This document shows positions 8,201 to 15,918 of a stretch of 42,898 nucleotides of DNA, one piece after another. The notes beneath the pieces are model-generated. The model searched no databases, was not told the DNA's origin, and worked only from the letters and a program-made list of their open reading frames with translations. Source of the stretch: CAVVVS01 sp963751355. Its GTDB lineage: Bacteria > Bacteroidota > Ignavibacteria > Ignavibacteriales > Ignavibacteriaceae. The position numbers and the translations under genes are program-made. Positions within the stretch are counted from its first letter, which is position 1. Each line of letters begins with the position of its first letter. Where the stretch lies: assembly GCA_963751355.1 (NCBI GenBank), contig CAVVVS010000081.1:1-42898 (forward strand). Reading direction: 5' to 3'.

Positions 8201-11200
8201 TAATGCAGCTGATCGTAATATTATTTCAGGTAATGGAATTAGCGGAATAAGTATTACTGGATCGGAAGGAACAGCTGTACTTGGGAATTTTATTGGAACG
8301 GATATCAGCGGCAATATCTCTGTGGGAAATGGTTATGAACATAATACACTTGGTTACGGCAGGGGAATTATGATTTTACATTCCAACAATACAATAATTG
8401 GAGGAACAGAACCGGGAGCTGCAAATACAATCTCAGGTAACATAGGTAATGGAATTGTAATTCTTGGTTCACCTTGCTCTGGAAATATCATTCATGGCAA
8501 TAACATCGGGACAAACGCGGCAGGTACCAGCAGTCTTGGTAATACGTGGAATGGTATAGCAATTAGCTATCCTGCTGGAACACCATCTGAAGGATCTCCT
8601 ACAAATAATATCATTGGTGGTACGCTCCCCGAGGAGAGCAACACTATTGCCTTCAATCAAAAAAACGGTGTTCTTATTGTAAGTGGTTTGGGTAATGCAA
8701 TAAATGGTAATTCTATTTATCAGAACGGGACTCTAGGTATTGATCTGGGCGGAGATATATCGGAGATTGGTGATGGCGTAACCCCGAATGATACTTTGGA
8801 TATTGATACAGGCCCAAATAATTTACAGAATTATCCCGTCTTAACTTCCGCAGCAAGCGATGTGGATGTAATTAGCGGGACATTGCAGAGTACACCGAAT
8901 TCAACATTTAGAGTAGAATTTTTCCGAAGTGATTCACCCGATCCTTCGGGTTACGGTGAGGGAAAAGATTTTATCGGTTCCCTTTCTGCAGTAACTACAA
9001 ATATTTACGGAAGCGCCGATTTTAATGTTTATCTTCCCGATTCAATTTTACCCGGGAAATATTACAGTGCAACAGTAACCGATGCAAATGGAAATACATC
9101 CGAATTTTCTAACGCTGTTTCTACCGTTTTCAAAACCAAATCCTTTGGTCCTCACTATGTATTAAATAAAACTTTTTCGGGAATTCCCCTTCACTGGAAG
9201 GATGGCAAATCTGAATATGTAATTAGCACTTCCGTTCCTTCCGGTTTCAGATCTGCAATAGAAACAGGAGTAAATACATGGTCAACCGATCCCAATCTGA
9301 ATGGTGCTCTTAATTATACATTCGACAGCACCACGTCTTCTACTCAATGGGGAGGTAATCCGGATGGTATGAACAATGTTGTATGGATATCCGATTGGAG
9401 TACTACAGAAACAAATGGGGATGTGTTAGCCTTTACACGTGTTCGATATAATGCAATCACGGGCGAAATGACTGATGTTGATGTAGCATTCAATAGCACA
9501 TATCCATGGCAGGTTGATGCAGATACCGGTCATATTGATGTTCAAAATTTATCTACACATGAATTCGGTCACGTCAGCGGATTGGGAGATATTTATGACT
9601 CTACCGATGCTCCTTATTGGGTTCCCGAAATGGGTAATGATAATTCGGAACAAACGATGTACGGATTAATCAAAAAGGGCGAAACTGAAAAACGTACGCT
9701 GTTTTATAATTCTTCTGCTCCGGAAGAAGGTGATGTAGGTGGAATAAATTATATTTACAGTCATCTTTCTCAAGAACATATCGATCTCGTATTAGTATTC
9801 GATAATTCAAACTTATATGCCGGTAATCCGTATTATGCATTAACGCCTGCAAAGAAAAGCGCAGTAGAATTAATCGATAAAATGAGAATCGGCGATCGTG
9901 TCAGCATAGTCTCATTCCCGGATAATGTTGTTCTTCCGCTTACTGAAATTACCGGTACATCGGATAAAACAACCATAAAAAATTCAATTAACAGTATTGT
10001 TCCGGGCAGTTTATGTTCGATAGGTTCGGCTCTTGAAACAGCCCAGGCTCAATTAACCGGTTCCGGGATATCCAATGACAAATGGGCAATGATCCTTTTC
10101 AGCAACGGGGAAGAAAACTCGGCTCCCCAAACTGCCGATGTTCTGGAATCAATAAAAAATACTAAAACAGCTATTTACACAATGAGTCTGGAGGGCAGTA
10201 CCGGACAGGAATTAATGAGCTACACTGCTAATGTAACTCGCGGCGATTACTTCTTTGAAACCGATACAACTCAGTTTACAGATGTTGTTAATTTCATCTG
10301 GTACAGGCTTCTCGGGATGCAAATAATTTATTTGTCGGATGCTCATTCTACCAGTGAACTGGAAGGTGTTCCTCAGCCCGGTCTTTACTGGCAGGGCGGT
10401 CTTTATTGGCAGGGCGGTTTGTATTGGCAAGGCGGACTCTACTGGCAGGGCGGCAGAATAGAACTAGGGCTCTATTGGCAGGGAAGCGATCTCGATTTAT
10501 CTATCCTCCCTCCCCCGGCTGACGCGAACCAAAATCGTTTGATAGATTCTGCAGCAGTCGCAAACGGAATGTACCCTGATATCCAGTTCTTCAGCGGTCC
10601 TTCGTATGAATATTTCATTGTTAATAATGTAAAACAAGGGACCTGGTCGGGATGGGTTTACGGTGCAATTCTTCCTGCAACACCCGAAATGTATAGAACT
10701 TACATTGCAACCGAATCCGATCTTACTATGGATGTAAAAATTGATAAAGATCTTTACTTAAAAGACGAACCTGTAAAAATTGAAGTACGTTTATTAAAGG
10801 GCGGTGAGCAGCAGTCTGATGTTCATTTAACCGGCGGTTCCGCTATTACCGATGCTGCTGTTCAATACGAAGTGACTGATCCCTTGGGTTCAACAAGCAG
10901 TGTATTAAACTTTACAAATGCGGGCAATGGGTTATATACTGCAACTTATAAAGGTTCAATTGTCGGCAGTTATAAGTTTAAAATTGTTGCCTATAAAATT
11001 GCTCCTTCAACAGTTGATTCGCTCGAATTTTCCAGAATAAGTGAGCATTCGGTTTATGTTGAGGCGGCTAAATACACTCAGCCGACTGCATATAAAAAAA
11101 TTCTCGAAGCAAAAGCAATCCTTCTGCAATACAAAAATGATTCAGATAAGAAAATAAAAAAGACTATAAAGAGTGCTTTATCTTATATTGATTATAGCCT

Positions 11201-11879
11201 GCAGAATAATTATTGGATTGATGAAAACCATCTAACACTTACCGGTCCGGATGCTTTCCAGGCATTAAAACTTGCGGCTGGTGATATTCTTAAAATTTAT
11301 GATATCCCCGGTTACCAAACAAACCTTGTTAATGCGCTTGAAGATTTGTTTACGGCAGCTAATATGCTCGCTTCTATTGCAATTGATGAAGCAGCCGCCG
11401 CATGCAGTAATCCTACATGTCTGGCAGAAATAGATTCCGCTAAATTTTATATGAATAAGGCAGAGAAAGATTATGCACTGGGTCTGTATGACGTGGCAAT
11501 AAACCATTACAGACTCGCCTGGACTGATGCACAAATTGCAATGGGAATTCTGCCGAAGAGTTCAAACAATTTGCGGTCTGCATCTTCAACGGATTTGCCC
11601 TCGGATTATAAAGTAGAACAAAATTATCCGAATCCGTTTAATCCGTATACTGATATTCAGTATCAGTTGCCGGAAGCAAATCATGTGTCAATTAAAATAT
11701 ATAATGTGCTCGGTCAATTAGTTAAATCTTTGGTCGACGATACAAAACCTGCAGGTTATTATACTGTACGTTGGGACGGAACCGATAACCGGATGCATGA
11801 ATTAAGCAGCGGTATTTATTTATACAGATTTGAAACCGGAAAGTATACGAAAGTATTTAAGATGATATATATGAAATAA
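5286..11879 (+). CDS. Giant T9SS-secreted mosaic protein: beta-helix, matrixin-like zincin, VWA
   Basis: 2197 residues with a GGGGG ribosome binding site before the ATG. In order: signal peptide (1-25); carboxypeptidase-regulatory-like beta-sandwich (about 27-112); CSLREA-like segment NTNDSGPGSLRQAMLDAN (about 114-135); a right-handed beta-helix of about 1000 residues with some 13 IGTD/IGTN-type units; a zincin domain with HEFGHVSGLGD (H1425, E1426, H1429, probable third ligand D1435) and a Met-turn-like TMYG; a VWA domain (about 1499-1690) with degenerate metal site (DNSNL, LFSNGEEN); GLYWQG repeats (1699-1733); a beta-sandwich with KDEPVKIEVRL; a helical segment; and a type IX sorting domain from about 2108 (NYPNPFNP to the end). 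The protein should be exported by Sec, cross the outer membrane by T9SS and be surface-attached or released. Probable role: surface protease or adhesin; substrate unknown. Confidence 0.92.
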   Translation: MKKFFSVFSLIFSLLLLGSPQVFSQTGTISGTVEDTLTHVPLITANITIEGTAFGAVTDMTGQYTFVNVPAGIYTMHATYPGYIQGTVTGVNVVSGMTTTQNFGLFPVTNYIVVNTNDSGPGSLRQAMLDANSHPGKDFIHFNIPSGPGTPSQTIQPLSPLPDITDSVVIDGTTQPGYGDLPNKIVIDGSSAGGADGFSIKAGNSTIRGLVINNFSGNGIYISENGGNVIEHNFIGTDSTGNYIFGNQRGILIISSSNNKIGGSTLLARNIISGNTFRGISIAGSPGEPASGNIIQGNYIGTNIYGNTALANNNYGILLLDADHSSIGGNSPGEGNLISGNDGNGITITGSEAVGNIVAGNYIGTKSDGNEALPNNTGVEITGGSNNTVGGSNLNARNIISGNNSFAVRIYPTSGDSANGNIIEGNYIGTKVNGNSILPNGDDGVNIDGGGVGASGNIIKNNVLCGAGRGGVPNNGIEILDPNASYNIIIGNYIGTNENSTLDLGNAFYGIQIKRGAHHNRIGGATTAERNIISGNLDAGVRIEKEYGSDQPTMNEVLGNYIGTNVSGTIGNGNRGAGVGIYDSPSNIIGPANVISANKYYGVVISGNASVANNVKGNFIGTDASGTLDRGNDEGGIFIGDSASNNTIGGSTPAERNIISANGPLSAPGIPGTVPGNIHGIVLEGINCTHNSVQGNYIGTDLTGTVSLGNGGDGVQIRNGANNNTIGGINAGEGNVISGNYVTAVAIYGNGTENNIVCGNLIGLDANGTVNIGQPGGTGVYIGFSANENHIGGLSPGAGNFITGSGWAGIYTDSSGASGNEIIGNCFGTDINKNSDPSFANRIGILLCNVSGYAIGGTLDGQSNLIANSTEQGILIQDSSIINRIEGNQIINNESSGIEVVSSTGNVIGPGNLISGNTLDGINIYGSSTNPSTGNIIQGNLIGTDYTGTDTIPNLTGIYIGQYTSGNIIGGTNAADRNIISGNGISGISITGSEGTAVLGNFIGTDISGNISVGNGYEHNTLGYGRGIMILHSNNTIIGGTEPGAANTISGNIGNGIVILGSPCSGNIIHGNNIGTNAAGTSSLGNTWNGIAISYPAGTPSEGSPTNNIIGGTLPEESNTIAFNQKNGVLIVSGLGNAINGNSIYQNGTLGIDLGGDISEIGDGVTPNDTLDIDTGPNNLQNYPVLTSAASDVDVISGTLQSTPNSTFRVEFFRSDSPDPSGYGEGKDFIGSLSAVTTNIYGSADFNVYLPDSILPGKYYSATVTDANGNTSEFSNAVSTVFKTKSFGPHYVLNKTFSGIPLHWKDGKSEYVISTSVPSGFRSAIETGVNTWSTDPNLNGALNYTFDSTTSSTQWGGNPDGMNNVVWISDWSTTETNGDVLAFTRVRYNAITGEMTDVDVAFNSTYPWQVDADTGHIDVQNLSTHEFGHVSGLGDIYDSTDAPYWVPEMGNDNSEQTMYGLIKKGETEKRTLFYNSSAPEEGDVGGINYIYSHLSQEHIDLVLVFDNSNLYAGNPYYALTPAKKSAVELIDKMRIGDRVSIVSFPDNVVLPLTEITGTSDKTTIKNSINSIVPGSLCSIGSALETAQAQLTGSGISNDKWAMILFSNGEENSAPQTADVLESIKNTKTAIYTMSLEGSTGQELMSYTANVTRGDYFFETDTTQFTDVVNFIWYRLLGMQIIYLSDAHSTSELEGVPQPGLYWQGGLYWQGGLYWQGGLYWQGGRIELGLYWQGSDLDLSILPPPADANQNRLIDSAAVANGMYPDIQFFSGPSYEYFIVNNVKQGTWSGWVYGAILPATPEMYRTYIATESDLTMDVKIDKDLYLKDEPVKIEVRLLKGGEQQSDVHLTGGSAITDAAVQYEVTDPLGSTSSVLNFTNAGNGLYTATYKGSIVGSYKFKIVAYKIAPSTVDSLEFSRISEHSVYVEAAKYTQPTAYKKILEAKAILLQYKNDSDKKIKKTIKSALSYIDYSLQNNYWIDENHLTLTGPDAFQALKLAAGDILKIYDIPGYQTNLVNALEDLFTAANMLASIAIDEAAAACSNPTCLAEIDSAKFYMNKAEKDYALGLYDVAINHYRLAWTDAQIAMGILPKSSNNLRSASSTDLPSDYKVEQNYPNPFNPYTDIQYQLPEANHVSIKIYNVLGQLVKSLVDDTKPAGYYTVRWDGTDNRMHELSSGIYLYRFETGKYTKVFKMIYMK
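10380..10484 (+). repeat. In-frame GLYWQG hexapeptide repeats
   Basis: Four uninterrupted 18-bp units at 10380-10451 each encode GLYWQG. A GRIEL insert follows, then a fifth GLYWQG at 10467-10484. The units differ at synonymous third and first positions (ctt/ttg/ctc for Leu, tac/tat for Tyr, cag/caa for Gln) while the hexapeptide is identical. This suggests the repeat is old and maintained by selection rather than a recent slippage product. It follows the VWA domain. Confidence 0.9.
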
Positions 11880-11889
11880 TTTTCAAGTA

Positions 11890-11916
11890 AACTGCCGCCT
11901 GTAAATGGCGGCAGTT
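11890..11916 (+). terminator. Strong stem-loop after the giant secreted protein gene
   Basis: AACTGCCGCC (11890-11899) and GGCGGCAGTT (11907-11916) form a perfect 10-bp GC-rich stem with a 7-nt loop, beginning 11 bp after the stop codon. The following bases (GCTCCTGTTT) contain only a short T run, so it is terminator-like rather than textbook. It is the first feature in a roughly 400-bp gap that otherwise holds REP-like repeats. Confidence 0.65.
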
Positions 11917-11972
11917 GCTCCTGTTTATGCTCAAAGTCTGAGAAAAATATTTATATTAAAATAAATAGCAAT

Positions 11973-12045
11973 TTATAAATCTTTTACAATGATTTATAAT
12001 CTATGTTGTTATAAAGTCTGCAATAATTTGACATCTATGATGTCA
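11973..12045 (+). repeat. Bipartite palindromic intergenic repeat, copy 1a
   Basis: A 9-bp palindrome (TTATAAATC 11973-11981 / GATTTATAA 11991-11999) is followed about 18 bp later by TCTGCAATAAT and a second perfect palindrome, TGACATC-TAT-GATGTCA (12029-12045). The order palindrome, spacer, YTRCAATAAT box, second inverted repeat recurs at 12089-12157 (opposite strand), 17.95 kb and 34.8 kb. Confidence 0.6.
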
Positions 12046-12088
12046 TAAAAATTCTTGACCTAGTAGAAATACAGGATACTAATCCCAA

Positions 12089-12157
12089 AAACATCGTAGA
12101 TGTTTGAGTATTGCAGCAAAGGGAAACGCTGTAAAACAAAAATCCTCGTAGAGGATT
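12089..12157 (-). repeat. Bipartite palindromic intergenic repeat, copy 1b (inverted)
   Basis: Read on the minus strand: AATCCTC-TAC-GAGGATT (12157-12141), a spacer, CTGCAATA, then AAACATC-TAC-GATGTTT (12105-12089). It faces copy 1a so that the two form a tail-to-tail inverted pair, the arrangement typical of BIME/REP pairs. Its first palindrome plus flank (AATCCTCGTAGAGGATTGAT on the plus strand) matches the reverse complement of copy 2 at all but one base. Confidence 0.65.
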
Positions 12158-12285
12158 GATAAAAAGAACTCGTCTAAAACTTATTCGTAATTTATTTTGG
12201 TCAATATAGGAAATAATGAAAAATATGCGGTAATAATAAATAAACTAATTCTAAGACTGTTGATTTTTGAAAAATTATAACAACT

Positions 12286-15200
12286 ATGACTCTTTCTATT
12301 AATCAAATAGACAAAATAGCGCACTTCGAAATTTTAGCGAAACTCGGTGAAGGCGGAATGGGTGCGGTTTACAAAGCAAGAGATACCGTAGACGATAAAA
12401 TCGTCGCTCTAAAAATACTCTCCGGTCATTCTGTTCAAAACGAAGAATTAATAAAGCGGTTTAACAGGGAAGCCGACGCAGGGATGAAATTATCCCATCC
12501 TAATATTGTCAAAATCTACGAATTTGGAAAAGAGGACAATGAGCATTTCATAAGCATGGAATATGTAGATGGGAAGACCTTACGAAAATTACTGGAGGAA
12601 ACTCCCTTCGATCCTGCAAAAATGATAACTATCGGTATCGGCGTTTGTGAAGCACTAAAAGAGGCACATAACTCCGGCGTTGTTCATCGTGATATTAAAA
12701 GTGAAAACATAATGCTGACATCAGCAGGTGAAGTAAAAGTGATGGATTTCGGTTTAGCCAAAGTGCGGGATGCCAGCGTACTTACCATGGAAGGTTCAAT
12801 TCTCGGTACTGTTTCATATATGTCTCCTCAGCAGGCAATTGGCGAAGAAATCGATCACAGGAGCGACATCTTTTCGCTCGGGGTGGTTTTTTACGAAATG
12901 CTCACGGGTAAAATGCCGTTTACAGGTGATTATGAAATGGCAGTGATCTACTCCATTCTGAATGAAGAGCCGTTAAGTATCAGGGAATTTAATGAGGCCG
13001 TCCCAAAATCTTTGGAGCAGGTAATTTCCAAGACATTGAGAAAAGATCCGAAACAACGGTATCAGGATGCTACCGAACTCATCGAAGCACTCCAAAAAAT
13101 TCAACAGATTATTGAAGGAAATTTAAAAATATCGGAAGATGAGGAATCGTTTGCCGTCGAAGAAGAATTTTTAAAAGAAGAAAGAGGATTCCAGGCAAAG
13201 CTTTATGGAAGGGATAAATACCTTGATCAATTAAAAGGGATATTGCACCGGACTACGGTTGGTGAAGGACAATTAGTTTTGATTACCGGTGAAGCCGGAA
13301 TCGGTAAAACCAGGTTGGTTTTGGAATTGGAGAAATATTCCAAAACATTGAAGGCAAGAACATTAAAATCCAGATGTCTTTTCGACCAGGGCATTTATCC
13401 TTATCAGCCATTCGTTGCAGCACTGAGATCTTATTTCGAAATTAAGGGTGTTGAGAACGTCGATAAATTGGAAATATTCCTTAATGAAAATGCACCTGAA
13501 TTATTAGCCTCACTGCCTGTCATCAAGCTGTTCCTCAATGTGGAAAATTCTCAAAACGTAATCATTGAGAATAAAGAACAGATATGGGATTCAATTTATA
13601 AACTACTGATTAAGATTTCCGAAGAAAGACCGCTCATTATATTTATTGATGATCTCCACTGGGCTGATAATGATACACTAAATCTTTGTTACTACATCAG
13701 CCGAAACTCCATTCACCGAAGAATTCTGATAATAGGAACTTACCGCCCTGAAGATTTACAAATTCCGGCGGAGGGTAAATCACACAAACTGATTGAAATG
13801 AAACATGAATTAAGCCGTGAGGGAATTTTAACGAGCATAACACTGACCCGCCTTTTACCTGAAGATATTTTTAATATTACACTCTCGTTGTTTCCAAATA
13901 CAAAATTTGAAGAAACATTTTACCGTAATCTTTTTAATGAAACCGAAGGCAATCCTTTTTTCGTAATTGAAACCTTAAAACTCCTAAAATCCGAAGGGAT
14001 TATAATTCAATCTGATGGAAATTATTATTTGAAAGATGAATATTATAACATATCCATACCTGCAAAAGTACACGATATTATAATGAGACGAATCGACAGA
14101 CTGGAAGAAGATAACCGGGAAATACTGGAAATCGGTGCTGTCGAAGGCGAGTCTTTTCATTCGGGCACAATTATACATTGTCTTGATATAAACAGGCTAA
14201 AACTCCTTCGTAAACTGCAATCCCTCGAACGAGAGCATCACATAATCCATCCTGCAGATAAAATGTACCGCTTCGATCACGGTAAAATCCGGGAAGCCCT
14301 ATATGATGACATTACTCCCGAACTAAAACAAGAATATCATTTACTAATTGCCGGCTACTTTATTGAGATGTCAAAAGATGATGAAAGTCAAGCTCCTAAT
14401 ATTGCTCAGCATCTTTTAAAAGGCGGTGAAGAATACCAGGCTTTACCTTACGTTATTGCTGCAGCGAACCGTGCTAGGATAGTATTTGCAAATGAACAGG
14501 CTCTCCGTTTCTATCAAACCGCTGTAGATATTATTGCAAAGGAAGATGAAACGGCACGCCCGGAAATTCTCAAACAGAGAAACAATGTATTTGAAGGATT
14601 GGGCGATGTACTCGCGTTAACCGGTGATCATGATTCTGCCCTGGAATATTATAATAGCATAACCTTCACCGATGAGATCCCGTTACATAATCAAATTGAA
14701 ATACTTTGGAAAACCGGTAATGTCTGTTTAAGCAAAGGTGAAAATGATAAAGCAATGGAAATATTTAACTCGGCGGAAGCAGCTATAGACAAATACATAA
14801 ATGCGGCCAAAAAAAACGAACTTGATTCAGGTATCATTAAACTTGAATTTAATACTGAAGATCTACTCAACTCTCTGGGAAAAGTTTTAATATCAAAAGC
14901 ACAGGCATTTAAAAATCTTGGAGATTATGAAGAGGCTCAAAAAGAAATTACCGGCGGATTGGATCTGCTTAAAGAGGATGGAAATTTTAAAGAGAAGGGT
15001 CAGGCTTATAATAATCTGGGAAATATAAAATTTGACCTCGGTGATTATACCGAATCAGCCGATATGTATACAAAAAGCTTAGAGTTCAGGGAAAAGATTT
15101 CCGATAAAAAAGGAATTGCCGAGGCTTACAATAATCTCGGTATCGTTTTCTGTGATCAGGGTAATTATCAAGAAGCTGCCACAATGCTCGAAAAAAGTAT

Positions 15201-15897
15201 TAAAATTATGAATGAAATCGGATTCAAGGTGGGTATAGCCGGGACCTCGGTAAATCTCGGCTCCATTTACCAAGATCAAGGGATGTATGAAGAGTCATTA
15301 AAAATGTTTAAACGAACTTTAGATATCAGTACGGAAATAAATAATATTCCTCTGATGATACTATCTTATTCCAATTTAGGATCTGTTAGCCTGGATATGA
15401 AAGATTATGTTAATGCGGAGATTTACTTGCAGAAAAGCCTTGGAATGATTGAAGAGATGAATGTAAAAATTTATGAACCTCAAACTAGAATATGGTATGG
15501 CCGGACATTATTGGAAGAGGGAAAGATAGACGAAGCTAAACAATCAGCCTTCAAAGCGTCTAATTTGGCAGTTGAATTGAATCAAAAGGCTCAGCGGGCA
15601 TTTGCCAAAAGGCTGCTCGCTGAAATTGGGTTAATAGAACTGGATAAAATTACCGATAAGTCTGCCGTTCAGGAAACGCGCAAAAAAATCGAACAACATT
15701 TAAAAGAAAGTATTAAAATTTTTGAAGATTTGAAAATGGAACATGAGATAGGACGAACTATACTCCAAACAGCAAGGCTGCATTTTAAGTTGAATGAAGA
15801 CGAGGAAGCTAATGTTCACTTGATAAAAGCGAAAGGGATATTTCAAAAACTGGGTGCACGGGGCGATCTTAAAAAAGCAACAGAACTAAACATCTGA
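12286..15897 (+). CDS. Ser/Thr protein kinase with AAA ATPase and TPR domains (PknK-like)
   Basis: 1203 residues, cytoplasmic, no membrane segment. The kinase domain (about 13-275) has the glycine loop GEGGMG (about 21-26), the VAIK-type lysine in IVALKIL, catalytic VHRDIKSEN (H134, D136), DFG at 154-156, and SYMSPQQA in place of APE. The AAA_16-type ATPase domain follows (about 308-640) with Walker A GEAGIGKT (335-342) and Walker B IIFIDDLHWAD (455-456). The C-terminal half (about 745-1200) is tetratricopeptide repeats of the AYNNLG...GDY.EA type. The layout matches PknK/MalT-like signal-integrating kinases, which couple phosphorylation to STAND ATPase oligomerisation, but here no DNA-binding domain is visible. 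The next gene, an OPT transporter, starts 21 bp later and is probably co-transcribed. Confidence 0.93.
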   Translation: MTLSINQIDKIAHFEILAKLGEGGMGAVYKARDTVDDKIVALKILSGHSVQNEELIKRFNREADAGMKLSHPNIVKIYEFGKEDNEHFISMEYVDGKTLRKLLEETPFDPAKMITIGIGVCEALKEAHNSGVVHRDIKSENIMLTSAGEVKVMDFGLAKVRDASVLTMEGSILGTVSYMSPQQAIGEEIDHRSDIFSLGVVFYEMLTGKMPFTGDYEMAVIYSILNEEPLSIREFNEAVPKSLEQVISKTLRKDPKQRYQDATELIEALQKIQQIIEGNLKISEDEESFAVEEEFLKEERGFQAKLYGRDKYLDQLKGILHRTTVGEGQLVLITGEAGIGKTRLVLELEKYSKTLKARTLKSRCLFDQGIYPYQPFVAALRSYFEIKGVENVDKLEIFLNENAPELLASLPVIKLFLNVENSQNVIIENKEQIWDSIYKLLIKISEERPLIIFIDDLHWADNDTLNLCYYISRNSIHRRILIIGTYRPEDLQIPAEGKSHKLIEMKHELSREGILTSITLTRLLPEDIFNITLSLFPNTKFEETFYRNLFNETEGNPFFVIETLKLLKSEGIIIQSDGNYYLKDEYYNISIPAKVHDIIMRRIDRLEEDNREILEIGAVEGESFHSGTIIHCLDINRLKLLRKLQSLEREHHIIHPADKMYRFDHGKIREALYDDITPELKQEYHLLIAGYFIEMSKDDESQAPNIAQHLLKGGEEYQALPYVIAAANRARIVFANEQALRFYQTAVDIIAKEDETARPEILKQRNNVFEGLGDVLALTGDHDSALEYYNSITFTDEIPLHNQIEILWKTGNVCLSKGENDKAMEIFNSAEAAIDKYINAAKKNELDSGIIKLEFNTEDLLNSLGKVLISKAQAFKNLGDYEEAQKEITGGLDLLKEDGNFKEKGQAYNNLGNIKFDLGDYTESADMYTKSLEFREKISDKKGIAEAYNNLGIVFCDQGNYQEAATMLEKSIKIMNEIGFKVGIAGTSVNLGSIYQDQGMYEESLKMFKRTLDISTEINNIPLMILSYSNLGSVSLDMKDYVNAEIYLQKSLGMIEEMNVKIYEPQTRIWYGRTLLEEGKIDEAKQSAFKASNLAVELNQKAQRAFAKRLLAEIGLIELDKITDKSAVQETRKKIEQHLKESIKIFEDLKMEHEIGRTILQTARLHFKLNEDEEANVHLIKAKGIFQKLGARGDLKKATELNI

Positions 15898-15918
15898 CCA
15901 CAAATTATAGGGGACATC

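Noticed and set aside
11890..11916. Stem-loop considered as an attachment site
   Set aside because: Its position right after a stop codon, with high GC and a 7-nt loop, fits a terminator better, and no mobile-element genes flank it.
12029..12157. Could the short palindromes be a CRISPR array
   Set aside because: The units differ in sequence, are oppositely oriented, have irregular spacing, and no cas genes are present.
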